The notes: generated by a model not told the origin, from the sequence alone. 64,000 nt of DNA from Bisbaumannia salifodinae (GCF_039522585.1 NZ_BAAADR010000012.1); one strand, 5' to 3'; shown: positions 33,474-42,461, counted from the first letter of the stretch. Translations and numbers: made by a program.

Positions 33474-33494
33474 ACCTCGCCACGCTTACGACAA

Positions 33495-33519
33495 GGGCCC
33501 GCGCCATTGGCGCGGGCCC
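33495..33519 (+). terminator. hairpin after HiPIP, next to an unresolved base
   Basis: GGGCCCGCGCC and GGCGCGGGCCC form an 11-bp stem with a 3-base loop. Outside it, ACGACAAGGGCC (33488-33499) is complementary to GGCCCTTGTCGT (33527-33538), and the N at 33526 lies at the edge. The dense self-complementarity may be why the base is unresolved. Confidence 0.65.
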
Positions 33520-33555
33520 CTGTCGNGGCCCTTGTCGTTGACAGGCAGGACGCCC

Positions 33556-35109
33556 TCAATCGCGCCCCTCCTCCTCGGGCAGCGGCCATTGATAGCGACG
33601 CACGATCTCCCCCTCTTCCATCGACTCCAGCTTCACCGGGAAACCCCACAGCTGATGCAGGTGGCGGATCACCGGATAGACCGTCTTGGCCAGGGGCCGG
33701 CGCCGATCCTGCACATGGCGCAGGGTCAGGGAACGGTCGCCGCGAATGTCCGCCGAGTAGATCTGGATATTGGGCTCACGCACCGAGAGGGCGTACTGCA
33801 CCGAGAGCGCCTCGCGGATGCGCTGGTAACCGCGCTCGTCGTGGATGGCGGCCACCTCCAGCATTTCCTCCTGATCGTCATCCACCACGGTAAACAGCTT
33901 GAGGTCGCGAATCACCTTGGGCGACAGGAACTGCTGAATAAAGGACTCGTCCTTGAAGTTGCGCATGGCGAAGTGCAGGGTCTCCAGCCAGTCGCTGCCG
34001 GCCATGTCCGGAAACCACTCGCGATCCTCGGCGGTGGGCGCCTCGCAGATCCGCTTGATATCGGTGAACATGGCGAAGCCCAGGGCATAAGGGTTGATGC
34101 CGCTGTAGTAGGGGCTGTCGAAGCCGGGCTGATTGACTACCCCGGTATGCGACTGGAGGAACTCCAGGATCAGCCCCTCGTCCACCAGCCCCTCATCGAA
34201 GAGGCGATTCATCAGGGTGTAGTGCCAGAAGGTCGCCCACCCCTCGTTCATCACCTGGGTCTGGCGCTGGGGATAGAAGTACTGGGCCAGCTTGCGCACG
34301 ATGCGTACGATCTCCCGCTGCCAGGGTGCCAGCAAGGGCGCATTCTTCTCGATAAAGTAGAGCAGGTTTTCCTGGGGCTCCGATGGGTAGCGACCGCCGC
34401 CATGCAGGCCCAGCGGGTCCTCCTCGTCGTCGAAGGCATCGGCCGGCGCCTCGCTCCCCGGCGACCGGGGAATGGTCCGCCACAGGGTATTGACCTGGGC
34501 CTGCAGGTACTCCTCCCGCTCCGCCTGGCGCTGCGCCTCCTCCTCGGCGGAGAGCGGCGAGGGGCGCTTGTAGCGATCCACCCCGTAGTTCTGCAGGGCG
34601 TGACAGGCATCCAGCAACTGCTCCACCGCGGTCACGCCGTAGCGCTCCTCGCACTCCGCCACGTACTTACGGGCGAATACCAGGTAGTCGATGATCGAGC
34701 CGGCATCGGTCCAGGTGCGGAACAGGTAGTTGCCCTTGAAGAAGGAGTTGTGGCCATAGCAGGCGTGGGCCATCACCAGCACCTGCATCATCAGGGTGTT
34801 CTCCTCCATCAGGTAGGCGATGCAGGGATCGGAGTTGATCACCAACTCATAGGCCAAGCCCATCTGGCCGCGCCGATAGGCCTGCTCCACGGCCAGGAAC
34901 TGCTTGCCGAAGGACCAGTGGTGATAGCCCACCGGCATGCCCACGCTGGCATAGGCATCCATCATCTGCTCGGTGGTGATGACCTCGATCTGATTGGGGT
35001 AGGTATCCAGCCGATATTCGTCGGCCAGCCGAGCGATCTCGGCCTCGAAGGTCTCGAGGATCTCGAAGGTCCAGTCGGAGCCGGTGGCGATGGGCTTGCG
35101 TCGCATCAT
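33556..35109 (-). CDS. ycgB: SpoVR family protein (YcgB)
   Basis: A 517-residue cytosolic protein of the SpoVR family, whose biochemical activity is unknown. The family is linked to spore cortex in Bacillus and to stationary-phase stress in enterobacteria. Conserved stretches seen are YHHWSFGKQF, HACYGHNSFFKGNYLF, and QVMNEGWATFWHYTLM, which has an H/E pattern. It is the third gene of the prkA-yeaH-ycgB set, 20 bases after yeaH. Confidence 0.94.
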   Translation of the reverse strand: MMRRKPIATGSDWTFEILETFEAEIARLADEYRLDTYPNQIEVITTEQMMDAYASVGMPVGYHHWSFGKQFLAVEQAYRRGQMGLAYELVINSDPCIAYLMEENTLMMQVLVMAHACYGHNSFFKGNYLFRTWTDAGSIIDYLVFARKYVAECEERYGVTAVEQLLDACHALQNYGVDRYKRPSPLSAEEEAQRQAEREEYLQAQVNTLWRTIPRSPGSEAPADAFDDEEDPLGLHGGGRYPSEPQENLLYFIEKNAPLLAPWQREIVRIVRKLAQYFYPQRQTQVMNEGWATFWHYTLMNRLFDEGLVDEGLILEFLQSHTGVVNQPGFDSPYYSGINPYALGFAMFTDIKRICEAPTAEDREWFPDMAGSDWLETLHFAMRNFKDESFIQQFLSPKVIRDLKLFTVVDDDQEEMLEVAAIHDERGYQRIREALSVQYALSVREPNIQIYSADIRGDRSLTLRHVQDRRRPLAKTVYPVIRHLHQLWGFPVKLESMEEGEIVRRYQWPLPEEEGRD

Positions 35110-35129
35110 GCTCTGCCTCCTGGTTCTGC

Positions 35130-36410
35130 TCAGGCCTCGGCCCGACGCCGGAACAGTTCTCGGAACACCGGATAGATATCGCCGCCCTCGACGATCTGGC
35201 GCATGGCGAAGCGGGCGGGGAACTCCGCCGCCACCCGCTCATACTCCTCCCACAGCGCCTGGTGGGCATGGGGCGTGATCTCCACATAGGTGAAGTACTG
35301 CAGCCGCGGCATCAGCTTCTTCATCATCAGCTCGCGACAGGTCACCGAATCGTCGTCCCAATTGTCGCCGTCGGAGGCCTGGGCCACATAGAGGTTCCAC
35401 TGGGCCGGGGAGTAGCGCTTGGTGATGATCTCGTCGACCAGGGTCAGGGCGCTGGAGACGATGGTGCCGCCGGTCTCCCGGGAGTAGAAGAATTCCTCCT
35501 CGTCGACCTCCTTGGCGGCGGTATGGTGGCGCACGAAGACCAGCTCCACCTTCTCGTAATTGCGCTCCAGGAAGAGGTAGAGCAGCAGGAAGAAGCGCTT
35601 GGCGATATCCTTGTGGGACTGGGTCATGGAGCCGGAGACGTCCATCACGCAGAACATCACCGCCTTGTTGGAGGGCTGGGGCTGGTTGATCAGGTTGTTA
35701 TAGCGCAGGTCATAGGTATCGATGAAAGGCACCGCCTCCAGGCGCCGCTCCAGGCGCTCGATCTCCTCCTTGAGGGCCTCGATACGCGACGGGTTGCGCA
35801 GCACCGGGTCCTTGCGCTCTTCCACCTCCAGGGCCTCCTTCGCCTCGCGCAGGGCACGACGCAAGGGCGCGCGCATGGCGATGCGCCGGGCATGGGCCTC
35901 GCGCATGGAGCGCACGATATTGATGCGCGCCGGCACCCCGTCCTTGGAGATGCCGGCGCGCACCGGGCGCACCTCCTCCAGGTCCACCAGTTGCTTGCGC
36001 TCCAGGTGGGGCAGCTCCAGGCCATCGAAGACGAAGTCGAGGAATTCCTCCCGGGTCAGGCTGAAGGCGAACTCGTCCATGCCCTCGCCCTGGTTGGAGG
36101 CGCCGCCCTCGCCGGCGCCGCCTCCCCCGCCGCCCCCCGGGCGGCGCAGGCGATCCCCCTCCACGAACTCCTTGTTGCCCGGGGCGACGATACTGCGCTT
36201 GCCACCGGGACCATGCTGGAAGACCGGCTCGGAGATATCCCGAGAGGGGATCGAGACCTTCTCGCCACGCTCCATATCGGTGATGGAGCGGCGATTCACC
36301 GCCTCCTCCACGGAGCGCTTGATATGGGTGCGATAGCGATCGAGGAAGCGCTGCCGATTGACCGCACTCTTGTGCTTGGCGTTGGCCCGTCGATCGATGA
36401 AATAGCTCAT
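35130..36410 (-). CDS. yeaH: DUF444 family protein YeaH
   Basis: A 426-residue cytosolic protein of the DUF444/YeaH family. It has a basic N-terminus (MSYFIDRRANAKHKSAVNRQ), a glycine-rich low-complexity segment near residues 92-101, and a C-terminal von Willebrand A-like domain with VMDVSGSMTQSHKD (MIDAS pattern D-x-S-x-S). It works with PrkA and SpoVR in a stress and starvation response (E. coli yeaGH knowledge). A 105-base gap with a GC hairpin separates it from prkA. Confidence 0.93.
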   Translation of the reverse strand: MSYFIDRRANAKHKSAVNRQRFLDRYRTHIKRSVEEAVNRRSITDMERGEKVSIPSRDISEPVFQHGPGGKRSIVAPGNKEFVEGDRLRRPGGGGGGGAGEGGASNQGEGMDEFAFSLTREEFLDFVFDGLELPHLERKQLVDLEEVRPVRAGISKDGVPARINIVRSMREAHARRIAMRAPLRRALREAKEALEVEERKDPVLRNPSRIEALKEEIERLERRLEAVPFIDTYDLRYNNLINQPQPSNKAVMFCVMDVSGSMTQSHKDIAKRFFLLLYLFLERNYEKVELVFVRHHTAAKEVDEEEFFYSRETGGTIVSSALTLVDEIITKRYSPAQWNLYVAQASDGDNWDDDSVTCRELMMKKLMPRLQYFTYVEITPHAHQALWEEYERVAAEFPARFAMRQIVEGGDIYPVFRELFRRRAEA

Positions 36411-36475
36411 GGTGACCTCCCCTGCGCGCCGGGCACCGCCGCGTGGAACACGGCCGGCACCGGGCGCGGCGACTG

Positions 36476-36494
36476 CCGGGGGCCATGCCCCCGG
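36476..36494 (-). terminator. hairpin between prkA and yeaH
   Basis: CCGGGGGC and GCCCCCGG form an 8-bp stem with a 3-base loop 20 bases past the prkA stop. No T run follows, so it may act as a partial terminator or an RNA-processing or stability element that sets the ratio of PrkA to YeaH. Confidence 0.45.
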
Positions 36495-36515
36495 ACTGGG
36501 CCTGCGGCTGACAGG

Positions 36516-38438
36516 TTACTGCGACTTGCGCACCCGCAGGTACCATTCGGAGAGCAGCCGCACCTGCTTCTCGGTGTAGCCACGATCCACCATGCGCGCC
36601 ACGAAGTCCTCGTGCTTCTTCTGGTCCGCCGCCGAGGCCTTGGCGTTGAAGGAGATGACCGGCAGCAGCTCCTCGGTGTTGGCGAACATCTTTTTCTCGA
36701 TGACGCCGCGCAGCTTCTCGTAGGACTGCCAGCTGGGGTTCATGCCGTTGTTCTGGGCGCGGGCCCGCAGCACGAAGTTGACCACCTCGTGACGGAAGTC
36801 CTTGGGATTGGAGATGCCCGCCGGCTTCTCGATCTTCTCGAGCTCGTCGTTGAGGGCCTGACGGTTGAACAGCTCGCCGGTTTCCGGGTCTCGGTACTCC
36901 TGGTCCTGGATCCAGAAGTCGGCGTAGGTGACGTAGCGGTCGAAGATGTTCTGACCATACTCGGAGTAGGATTCCAGGTAGGCGGTCTGGATCTCCTTGC
37001 CGATGAAGTCCACGTAGCGCGGTGCCAGGAACTCCTTGATATAGCGCAGGTAACGCTCGAAGGCCTCCTTGGGCAGCTGCTCCTGCTCGAGGCGCTGCTC
37101 CAGCACATAGAGCAGGTGCACCGGGTTGGCCGCCACCTCATGGGTGTCGAAGTTGAACACCTTGGAGAGGATCTTGAAGGCGAAGCGGGTGGAGAGCCCG
37201 TCCATGCCCTCGTCGACCCCGGCGGAGTCACGATACTCCTGGATCGACTTGGCCTTGGGGTCGGTGTCCTTGAGGTTCTCGCCGTCATAGACCCGCATCT
37301 TGGAGTAGACGCTGGAGTTCTCCGGCTCCTTGAGCCGCGAGAGCACCGAGAACTGGGCCAGCATGCGCAGGGTATCCGGGGCACAGGGGGCCTGATTGAG
37401 GGACGAGTGCTCGAGCAGTTTCTGGTAGATCTTGACCTCTTCGGTGACCCTCAGGCAGTAGGGCACCTTGACGATATAGACCCGGTCGAGGAAGGCCTCG
37501 TTGTTACGGTTGTTGCGGAAGGTCTGCCACTCGCTCTCGTTAGAGTGGGCCAGGATCACCCCGTCGAAGGGGATGGCACCCATGCCCTCGGTGGGGTTGT
37601 AGTTGCCTTCCTGGGTCGCGGTCAGCAGCGGGTGCAGCACCTTGATGGGCGCCTTGAACATCTCGACGAACTCCATCAGCCCCTGATTGGAGCGACACAG
37701 GCCGCCGGAGAAGCTGTAGGCATCGGGATCGTCCTGGGAGTACATCTCCAGTTGACGGATATCCACCTTGCCCACCAGGGAGGAGATGTCCTGGTTATTC
37801 TCGTCGCCGGGCTCGGTCTTGGAGATGGCGATCTGATTGAGGCGAGAGGGATAGAGGCGCGCCACCCGGAACTGGGAGATATCGCCGCCATACTCCTTGA
37901 GGCGCTTGGCGGCCCAGGGCGACATCACACTCTTCAGGTAGCGCCTCGGGATATTGTACTCCTTCTCCAGCAGCTCGCCGTCCTCCTCCGGCGAGAAGAG
38001 TCCCAGCGGCGACTCATAGACCGGCGAGCCCTTGATGGCATAGAAGGGCACCCTCTCCATCAACAGCTTGAGACGCTCGGCCAGGGACGACTTGCCGCCC
38101 CCCACCGGGCCCAGCAGATAGAGGATCTGCTTGCGCTCCTCGAGCCCCTGGGCGGCATGGCGGAAGTAGGAGACGATCTGCTCGATGGCCTCTTCCATGC
38201 CGTAGAACTCGGAGAAGGCGGGGTAGCGACGGATGACCTTGTTGGAGAAAATCCGCGACAACCGGGAATCCTTGGCCGTATCGATGACCTCCGGCTCGCC
38301 GATCGCTACCAGCATGCGCTCGGCGGCGGTGGCATAGGCCGTGGGTTCGCCGCGACACAGCTCGAGGTATTCCTGCAGGCTCATATCCTCCTGCTGAACC
38401 CGCTCGTAGCGATTCTGCACATGATCGAAGATGCTCAT
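36516..38438 (-). CDS. prkA: serine protein kinase PrkA (YeaG)
   Basis: A 640-residue cytosolic protein with an AAA+ domain and a C-terminal PrkA kinase-like domain. Walker A GPVGGGKSSL lies near residue 111. The N-terminal MSIFDHVQNRYERVQQEDMSLQEYL and the segments GAIPFDGVILAHSNESEW and VYIVKVPYCLRVTEE are typical. In E. coli YeaG responds to nitrogen starvation and entry to stationary phase. AAGGAGG precedes the ATG. The promoter region upstream has weak matches only. Confidence 0.96.
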   Translation of the reverse strand: MSIFDHVQNRYERVQQEDMSLQEYLELCRGEPTAYATAAERMLVAIGEPEVIDTAKDSRLSRIFSNKVIRRYPAFSEFYGMEEAIEQIVSYFRHAAQGLEERKQILYLLGPVGGGKSSLAERLKLLMERVPFYAIKGSPVYESPLGLFSPEEDGELLEKEYNIPRRYLKSVMSPWAAKRLKEYGGDISQFRVARLYPSRLNQIAISKTEPGDENNQDISSLVGKVDIRQLEMYSQDDPDAYSFSGGLCRSNQGLMEFVEMFKAPIKVLHPLLTATQEGNYNPTEGMGAIPFDGVILAHSNESEWQTFRNNRNNEAFLDRVYIVKVPYCLRVTEEVKIYQKLLEHSSLNQAPCAPDTLRMLAQFSVLSRLKEPENSSVYSKMRVYDGENLKDTDPKAKSIQEYRDSAGVDEGMDGLSTRFAFKILSKVFNFDTHEVAANPVHLLYVLEQRLEQEQLPKEAFERYLRYIKEFLAPRYVDFIGKEIQTAYLESYSEYGQNIFDRYVTYADFWIQDQEYRDPETGELFNRQALNDELEKIEKPAGISNPKDFRHEVVNFVLRARAQNNGMNPSWQSYEKLRGVIEKKMFANTEELLPVISFNAKASAADQKKHEDFVARMVDRGYTEKQVRLLSEWYLRVRKSQ

Positions 38439-38642
38439 CGAAGCCTCCTTAAGCCCGTTGGCTCGGGCGGCGCATAAGGTTCACGGCGACCGAGGTGGGT
38501 ACCCTCAGCGTAGCCCTATACATTAGATAGAGACGGTGCTGGGCAAGGCGATTTTTCAACGGATGACCATCGCGGGCCCTACCCGTATGACGCAGCAGAG
38601 GCTCCAGGGTTCGTTCACATCGTTAGAGACTTTAGATGCAAG

Positions 38643-38672
38643 CACCCACCGACGATAACTCATCGGTGGGTG
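38643..38672 (-). terminator. hairpin downstream of fadH
   Basis: CACCCACCGA and TCGGTGGGTG form a perfect 10-bp stem with a 10-base loop, 36 bases past the fadH stop and before the prkA promoter region. No strong T run. Confidence 0.55.
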
Positions 38673-38707
38673 AGGAAAGTCGTGTAGAAACAGAATGTTA
38701 ATTATAA

Positions 38708-40726
38708 CTAGAGGGCCGCAGCGGCACGCGTACCCTGATCGATGGCGCGTTTGGCATCCAGCTCGCCGGCATGCTCGGCGCCGCCGATCAGTTGCACCTG
38801 GACACCGGCCTCCCGCAGGGGCGCCAGCAGGTCGCGCACCGACTCCTGACCGGCGCAGACGACGATGCTGTCCACCTCTAGGCAGCGCGGCTCGCCGTCG
38901 AGGCGAATATGCAGGCCCTCATCGTCGATGCCCACATAGTCGCAGCCGGCCAGGGCCTCGACGCCGCGATGCTTGAGGGAGGCACGATGCACCCAGCCGG
39001 TGGTCTTGCCCAGCCCCTTGCCGGGCTTGGAGGCCTTACGCTGCAATAGCGTCACCCGCCTCGGCGTCTCGGGACGCTGCGGCGTCATCAGGCCTCCGCG
39101 TTCGCGCACCTCGAGATCCACCCCCCACTCGCGGCACCAGGCGTCGCGATCCAGGCCGGGCGGCCCCCCATGGGTGAGCAGCTCCGCCACATCGAAGCCG
39201 ATGCCGCCGGCGCCGATAATGGCGACCCGGCGCCCGACCCGCTCCGGGTGAACGATAGCCATGGGATAGCTCATCACCTTGGGGTGCTCGATGCCCGGCA
39301 GGTCGAGCTCCCGGGGCTTGACCCCGGTGGCCAGCAGCACGGCGTCATACCCCGCCAGCTCATGCACCGACGGCTCGCTGTTGAGGCGCACCCTGACCCG
39401 GCGCTTGTCGAGCATCACCCGGTAGTAGCGCAGGGTCTCGTCGAACTCCTCCTTACCGGGAATCTTGCGGGCATAGTTGAACTGCCCCCCCAGCTCGGCG
39501 CTGCGCTCATAGAGCACCACCTCATGGCCGCGTTCGGCCGCGGCCACCGCCGCCGCCAGGCCGGCGGGACCGCCCCCGACCACCGCCACCCGCCTGGGCT
39601 CGGCGGCGGGCTCGAGGCGCAGCTCGGTCTCGTGGCAGGCCCGCGGGTTGACCAGGCAGGAGGTCAGCTTGCCCTGAAAGGTGTGATCCAGGCAGGCCTG
39701 GTTACAGGCGATGCAGGTATTGATCTCGTCGCGACGTCCCTCGGCGGCCTTGGCCACCCACTCGGGGTCGGCCAGGAAGGGGCGTGCCATGGAGACCATA
39801 TCGGCATGGCCCTCGGCCAGCACCCGCTCCGCCACCTCCGGCATATTGATGCGGTTGGTGGTGATCAGCGGAATGCCGAGCTCCGCCTTCATGCGCCGGG
39901 TCACCTCGGTGAAGGCGGCCCGGGGCACGCTGGTAACGATGGTCGGCACCCGCGCCTCGTGCCAACCGATGCCGGTATTGATCAGGCTGGCGCCGGCGGC
40001 CTCGATGGCCCGCCCCAGGGCCACCACCTCCTGCCAGCTGCTGCCCTCCTCCACCAGGTCGAGCATCGAAAGACGGAAGATGATCAGGAAGTCGGGGCCG
40101 GTGGTCTCGCGGATGCGTCGCACGATCTCCACCGGGAAGCGAATGCGCTTGTCGAAGCCGCCGCCCCACTCATCCTCGCGCTGATTGGTGCGCGTACAGA
40201 TAAACTGGTTGATCAGGTAGCCCTCGGAGCCCATCACCTCGACGCCGTCGTAGCCGGCCTCCCGGGCCAACTGGGCGCAGCGCACATAGTCATCGATCTG
40301 CGCCTCCACCTCGGCGCCTTCCAGGGCCCGGGGCGGGAAGGGGTTGATGGGGGCCTGGATCGCCGAGGGCGCCACCAGGGCCGGAGAGTAGGCGTAGCGC
40401 CCGGCATGCAGGATCTGCAGGCAGATCCGCCCGCCCTCGGCGTGCACCGCCTCCACCACGCCGCGGTGGGCCGCGGCCTCCTCGGCGGTGGTGAGCTTGG
40501 CCGCCCCCTCGAAGACCGCCCCCTCGGCATTGGGGGCGATGCCCCCGGTGACGATCAACCCCACCCCGGCCCGGGCCCGCTCGGCATAGAAGACCGCCAG
40601 GCGCGCGAAGCCATCGGGGGCTTCCTCGAGATTGGTATGCATGGACCCCATCAAGATGCGGTTGGGCAGGGTCAGGTGGCCCAGGGTCAGGGGGCGAAAG
40701 AGGTGCGGGTAGTCGGTCACGGTCAT
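38708..40726 (-). CDS. fadH: NADPH-dependent 2,4-dienoyl-CoA reductase
   Basis: A 672-residue flavo-iron-sulfur enzyme that reduces 2,4-dienoyl-CoA in beta-oxidation of unsaturated fatty acids. The N-terminal old-yellow-enzyme barrel binds FMN (residues 1-350), the [4Fe-4S] cluster cysteines are in CIACNQACLDH and LTSCLVNP, the FAD site is VVGGGPAGLAAA, and the NADPH site is IIGAGGIGFDVAELL. Length is that of the E. coli enzyme. The gene stands alone, with a PsrA-like box just upstream. Confidence 0.95.
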   Translation of the reverse strand: MTVTDYPHLFRPLTLGHLTLPNRILMGSMHTNLEEAPDGFARLAVFYAERARAGVGLIVTGGIAPNAEGAVFEGAAKLTTAEEAAAHRGVVEAVHAEGGRICLQILHAGRYAYSPALVAPSAIQAPINPFPPRALEGAEVEAQIDDYVRCAQLAREAGYDGVEVMGSEGYLINQFICTRTNQREDEWGGGFDKRIRFPVEIVRRIRETTGPDFLIIFRLSMLDLVEEGSSWQEVVALGRAIEAAGASLINTGIGWHEARVPTIVTSVPRAAFTEVTRRMKAELGIPLITTNRINMPEVAERVLAEGHADMVSMARPFLADPEWVAKAAEGRRDEINTCIACNQACLDHTFQGKLTSCLVNPRACHETELRLEPAAEPRRVAVVGGGPAGLAAAVAAAERGHEVVLYERSAELGGQFNYARKIPGKEEFDETLRYYRVMLDKRRVRVRLNSEPSVHELAGYDAVLLATGVKPRELDLPGIEHPKVMSYPMAIVHPERVGRRVAIIGAGGIGFDVAELLTHGGPPGLDRDAWCREWGVDLEVRERGGLMTPQRPETPRRVTLLQRKASKPGKGLGKTTGWVHRASLKHRGVEALAGCDYVGIDDEGLHIRLDGEPRCLEVDSIVVCAGQESVRDLLAPLREAGVQVQLIGGAEHAGELDAKRAIDQGTRAAAAL

Positions 40727-40748
40727 GGCCTCGATTGCGGCACGAATT

Positions 40749-40762
40749 CAAACAACTGTATG
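40749..40762. promoter_or_regulatory. PsrA-like box upstream of fadH
   Basis: CAAAC-AACT-GTATG differs at one base from the palindromic pattern CAAAC-N4-GTTTG used by the fatty-acid-responsive regulator PsrA in Pseudomonas. It lies 23 bases before the fadH ATG, where a repressor could block transcription. Confidence 0.35.
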
Positions 40763-40886
40763 ACAGTCTAGCCGAGGGTGACAAGCGGGGCACTCCGACC
40801 AAGGCCCAAGCCCCGGGTGCGGAAGCCGGCGCCCTACAGCATAGATGCAAAAGCGAGGAGGGAAGAGGGAGAGAATGCAGATACGA

Positions 40887-40918
40887 AAACGCCCCAGGCC
40901 AAGTGACCTGGGGCGTTT
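40887..40918 (-). terminator. terminator of the Asp/Val tRNA operon
   Basis: AAACGCCCCAGG and its complement form a 12-bp stem with an 8-base loop; on the minus strand the stem ends in GCGTTTTCG, a short T run. It lies 13 bases past the last tRNA. Confidence 0.75.
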
Positions 40919-40930
40919 CGGGAATCTCGA

Positions 40931-41007
40931 TGGCGGACCGGACGGGACTCGAACCCGCGACCTCCGGCGTGACAGGCCGGCATTCTAACCAACTGAACTA
41001 CCGGTCC
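40931..41007 (-). tRNA. tRNA-Asp (GTC), copy 3 in transcription order
   Basis: A 77-base tRNA with acceptor GGACCGG/CCGGTCC, discriminator G, anticodon loop CTGTCAC (anticodon GTC) and encoded CCA. Identical to the other two Asp copies. Confidence 0.97.
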
Positions 41008-41010
41008 GCG

Positions 41011-41087
41011 TGGTGGGTGATACCGGATTCGAACCAGTGACCCCCAGCATGTGAGGCTGGTGCTCTAACCAACTGAGCTAATCACCC
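41011..41087 (-). tRNA. tRNA-Val (CAC)
   Basis: A 77-base tRNA with acceptor GGGTGAT/ATCACCC, anticodon loop CTCACAT (anticodon CAC, reads GTG) and encoded CCA. It lies 3 bases from the neighbouring tRNA-Asp. Confidence 0.95.
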
Positions 41088-41125
41088 ACGTAGACAAGAC
41101 TATTTGCATTGCGAAGCGTCAGCCG

Positions 41126-41202
41126 TGGCGGACCGGACGGGACTCGAACCCGCGACCTCCGGCGTGACAGGCCGGCATTCTAACCAACTGAACTACCGGT
41201 CC
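41126..41202 (-). tRNA. tRNA-Asp (GTC), copy 2
   Basis: Identical 77-base gene with anticodon GTC and encoded CCA. Confidence 0.97.
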
Positions 41203-41255
41203 ACAAGGGCAAACCTTCACATTGCGGCAGCGCCTTCAGGGCTACCCGGAAACAC

Positions 41256-41332
41256 TGGCGGACCGGACGGGACTCGAACCCGCGACCTCCGGCGTGACAG
41301 GCCGGCATTCTAACCAACTGAACTACCGGTCC
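41256..41332 (-). tRNA. tRNA-Asp (GTC), copy 1
   Basis: Identical 77-base gene with anticodon GTC and encoded CCA. Confidence 0.97.
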
Positions 41333-41372
41333 ACTCGCATTTCCTACGACTTCGGCCATCTCCCTGTCGAGA

Positions 41373-41448
41373 TGGTGGGTGGTACTGGGCTCGAACCAGT
41401 GACCCCCAGCTTGTAAGGCTGGTGCTCTTCCAACTGAGCTAACCACCC
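41373..41448 (-). tRNA. tRNA-Val (TAC)
   Basis: A 76-base tRNA with acceptor GGGTGGT/ACCACCC, anticodon loop CTTACAA (anticodon TAC) and encoded CCA. First gene of the minus-strand tRNA operon. Confidence 0.97.
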
Positions 41449-41466
41449 CTGAACTCGTGGCGACGC

Positions 41467-41494
41467 ATTCTACAGAGACCTCGAAGGAAGTCAA
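41467..41494 (-). promoter_or_regulatory. promoter of the Asp/Val tRNA operon
   Basis: On the minus strand TTGACT and TAGAAT are 16 bases apart, ending 18 bases before the first tRNA. A GCG follows the -10, as in stringent-controlled stable-RNA promoters. Confidence 0.75.
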
Positions 41495-41593
41495 CGACTT
41501 CAGGGCAACTTTTTCGCTCGGGAGCCGCCGCAATCCGCCCCCTGGGACCCATCAACGGCGGCAGGGCGCACCACCCCTGAGTTTGCGCCGTGG

Positions 41594-42358
41594 CTATCGA
41601 CGATCGCCATCGACAACGCCAGGCTCCGAGACGTCGCCCCGGGAGTGAGGCTCGAGGGTCGAGGCGATCGCCCGGGCCGCCTCATCGATCAGCCGTGCCT
41701 GGGTCAGCCCCGACGCCTTGCGCGGCTTCCAGTCGTGGTCGCCATCGCCCAGGAAGTGAACTTTGGCGATAGCGGGAAGGTCATAGGCCTCTACCTCCGC
41801 TCGCGTGCCGAAGGGGTCCCGTTCCCCCTGCAATACCAGGGTGGGACAGGCGATCGCCGGCCAGTGGGCCAGGCGGGTGCTCTCCGGCTTGCCGGGCGGG
41901 TGGAAGGGATAGCCACACAGCGCCAGGCCGGGGACCGCCTCCCGGGCGGCCAGTAGGCTCGCCACCCGTCCGCCCATGGACTTGCCACCCAGCCAGCAGG
42001 GCGGCCCCGCCAGGCGTGACACGATGTCGCACCAGGGACGCAGCTCCTCCACCAGTTTTTCCACCCGGGGCGGCGGTCGGCGGCGCCCCTCGGCACGCAT
42101 CCGCTGCATATAGTCGAACTCGATGCCCAGGGCCTGAATTCCCGCCGCGGCCAGCGCCCGACGCAGGCCCGCCATAAAGGCGGAATCCTGGCCGGCGCCC
42201 GCACCATGAGCCAGCAGCAGCCGCCCCCGGCGAGGCGCTCCCTCGATCCACAGTGGGCCGATACCGGCCACCTCGCAGTATCCGGAAATCCCGGCCTGCA
42301 AGCCCTCGATCACCTCGTCTACGCTGAGTCGAAGCGACGTTGCCTCCGCCATCGTCAT
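41594..42358 (-). CDS. alpha/beta hydrolase of the KANL3/Tex30-like family
   Basis: A 254-residue cytosolic protein with an alpha/beta-hydrolase fold. LLLAHGAGAGQDSAFM is the oxyanion-side loop, LGGKSMGGRVASLLA carries the nucleophile Ser, GERDPFG the acid and GDGDHDWKP the catalytic His. This pattern marks the Tex30/KANL3-like group (Abhydrolase_11), for which no bacterial substrate is known. It is divergent from ccoN with a 178-bp gap, but there is no functional link that I can see. Confidence 0.85.
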   Translation of the reverse strand: MTMAEATSLRLSVDEVIEGLQAGISGYCEVAGIGPLWIEGAPRRGRLLLAHGAGAGQDSAFMAGLRRALAAAGIQALGIEFDYMQRMRAEGRRRPPPRVEKLVEELRPWCDIVSRLAGPPCWLGGKSMGGRVASLLAAREAVPGLALCGYPFHPPGKPESTRLAHWPAIACPTLVLQGERDPFGTRAEVEAYDLPAIAKVHFLGDGDHDWKPRKASGLTQARLIDEAARAIASTLEPHSRGDVSEPGVVDGDRR

Positions 42359-42447
42359 TGCGACCTCTTCTGGGCGCTATTTGGTCATACGCGATTATTG
42401 CATATTTAGCTTGCCTGCCGGCTGAGCTAGAATCGGCGCCCGGAATC

Positions 42448-42461
42448 TTGACCTGTATCAT
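42448..42461 (+). promoter_or_regulatory. candidate Anr/FNR box upstream of ccoN
   Basis: TTGAC-CTGT-ATCAT matches the FNR/Anr consensus TTGAT-N4-ATCAA at 8 of 10 defined positions and lies 76 bases before the ccoN ATG. A good -10 at the expected distance is not visible, so confidence is modest. Control of cbb3 genes by Anr is well known in Pseudomonas. Confidence 0.45.

Noticed and set aside
40735..41416. Small plus-strand frames repeating DRTGLEPATSGVTGRHSNQ
   Set aside because: These are translations of the reverse complement of tRNA-Asp genes, a common annotation artefact, not proteins.
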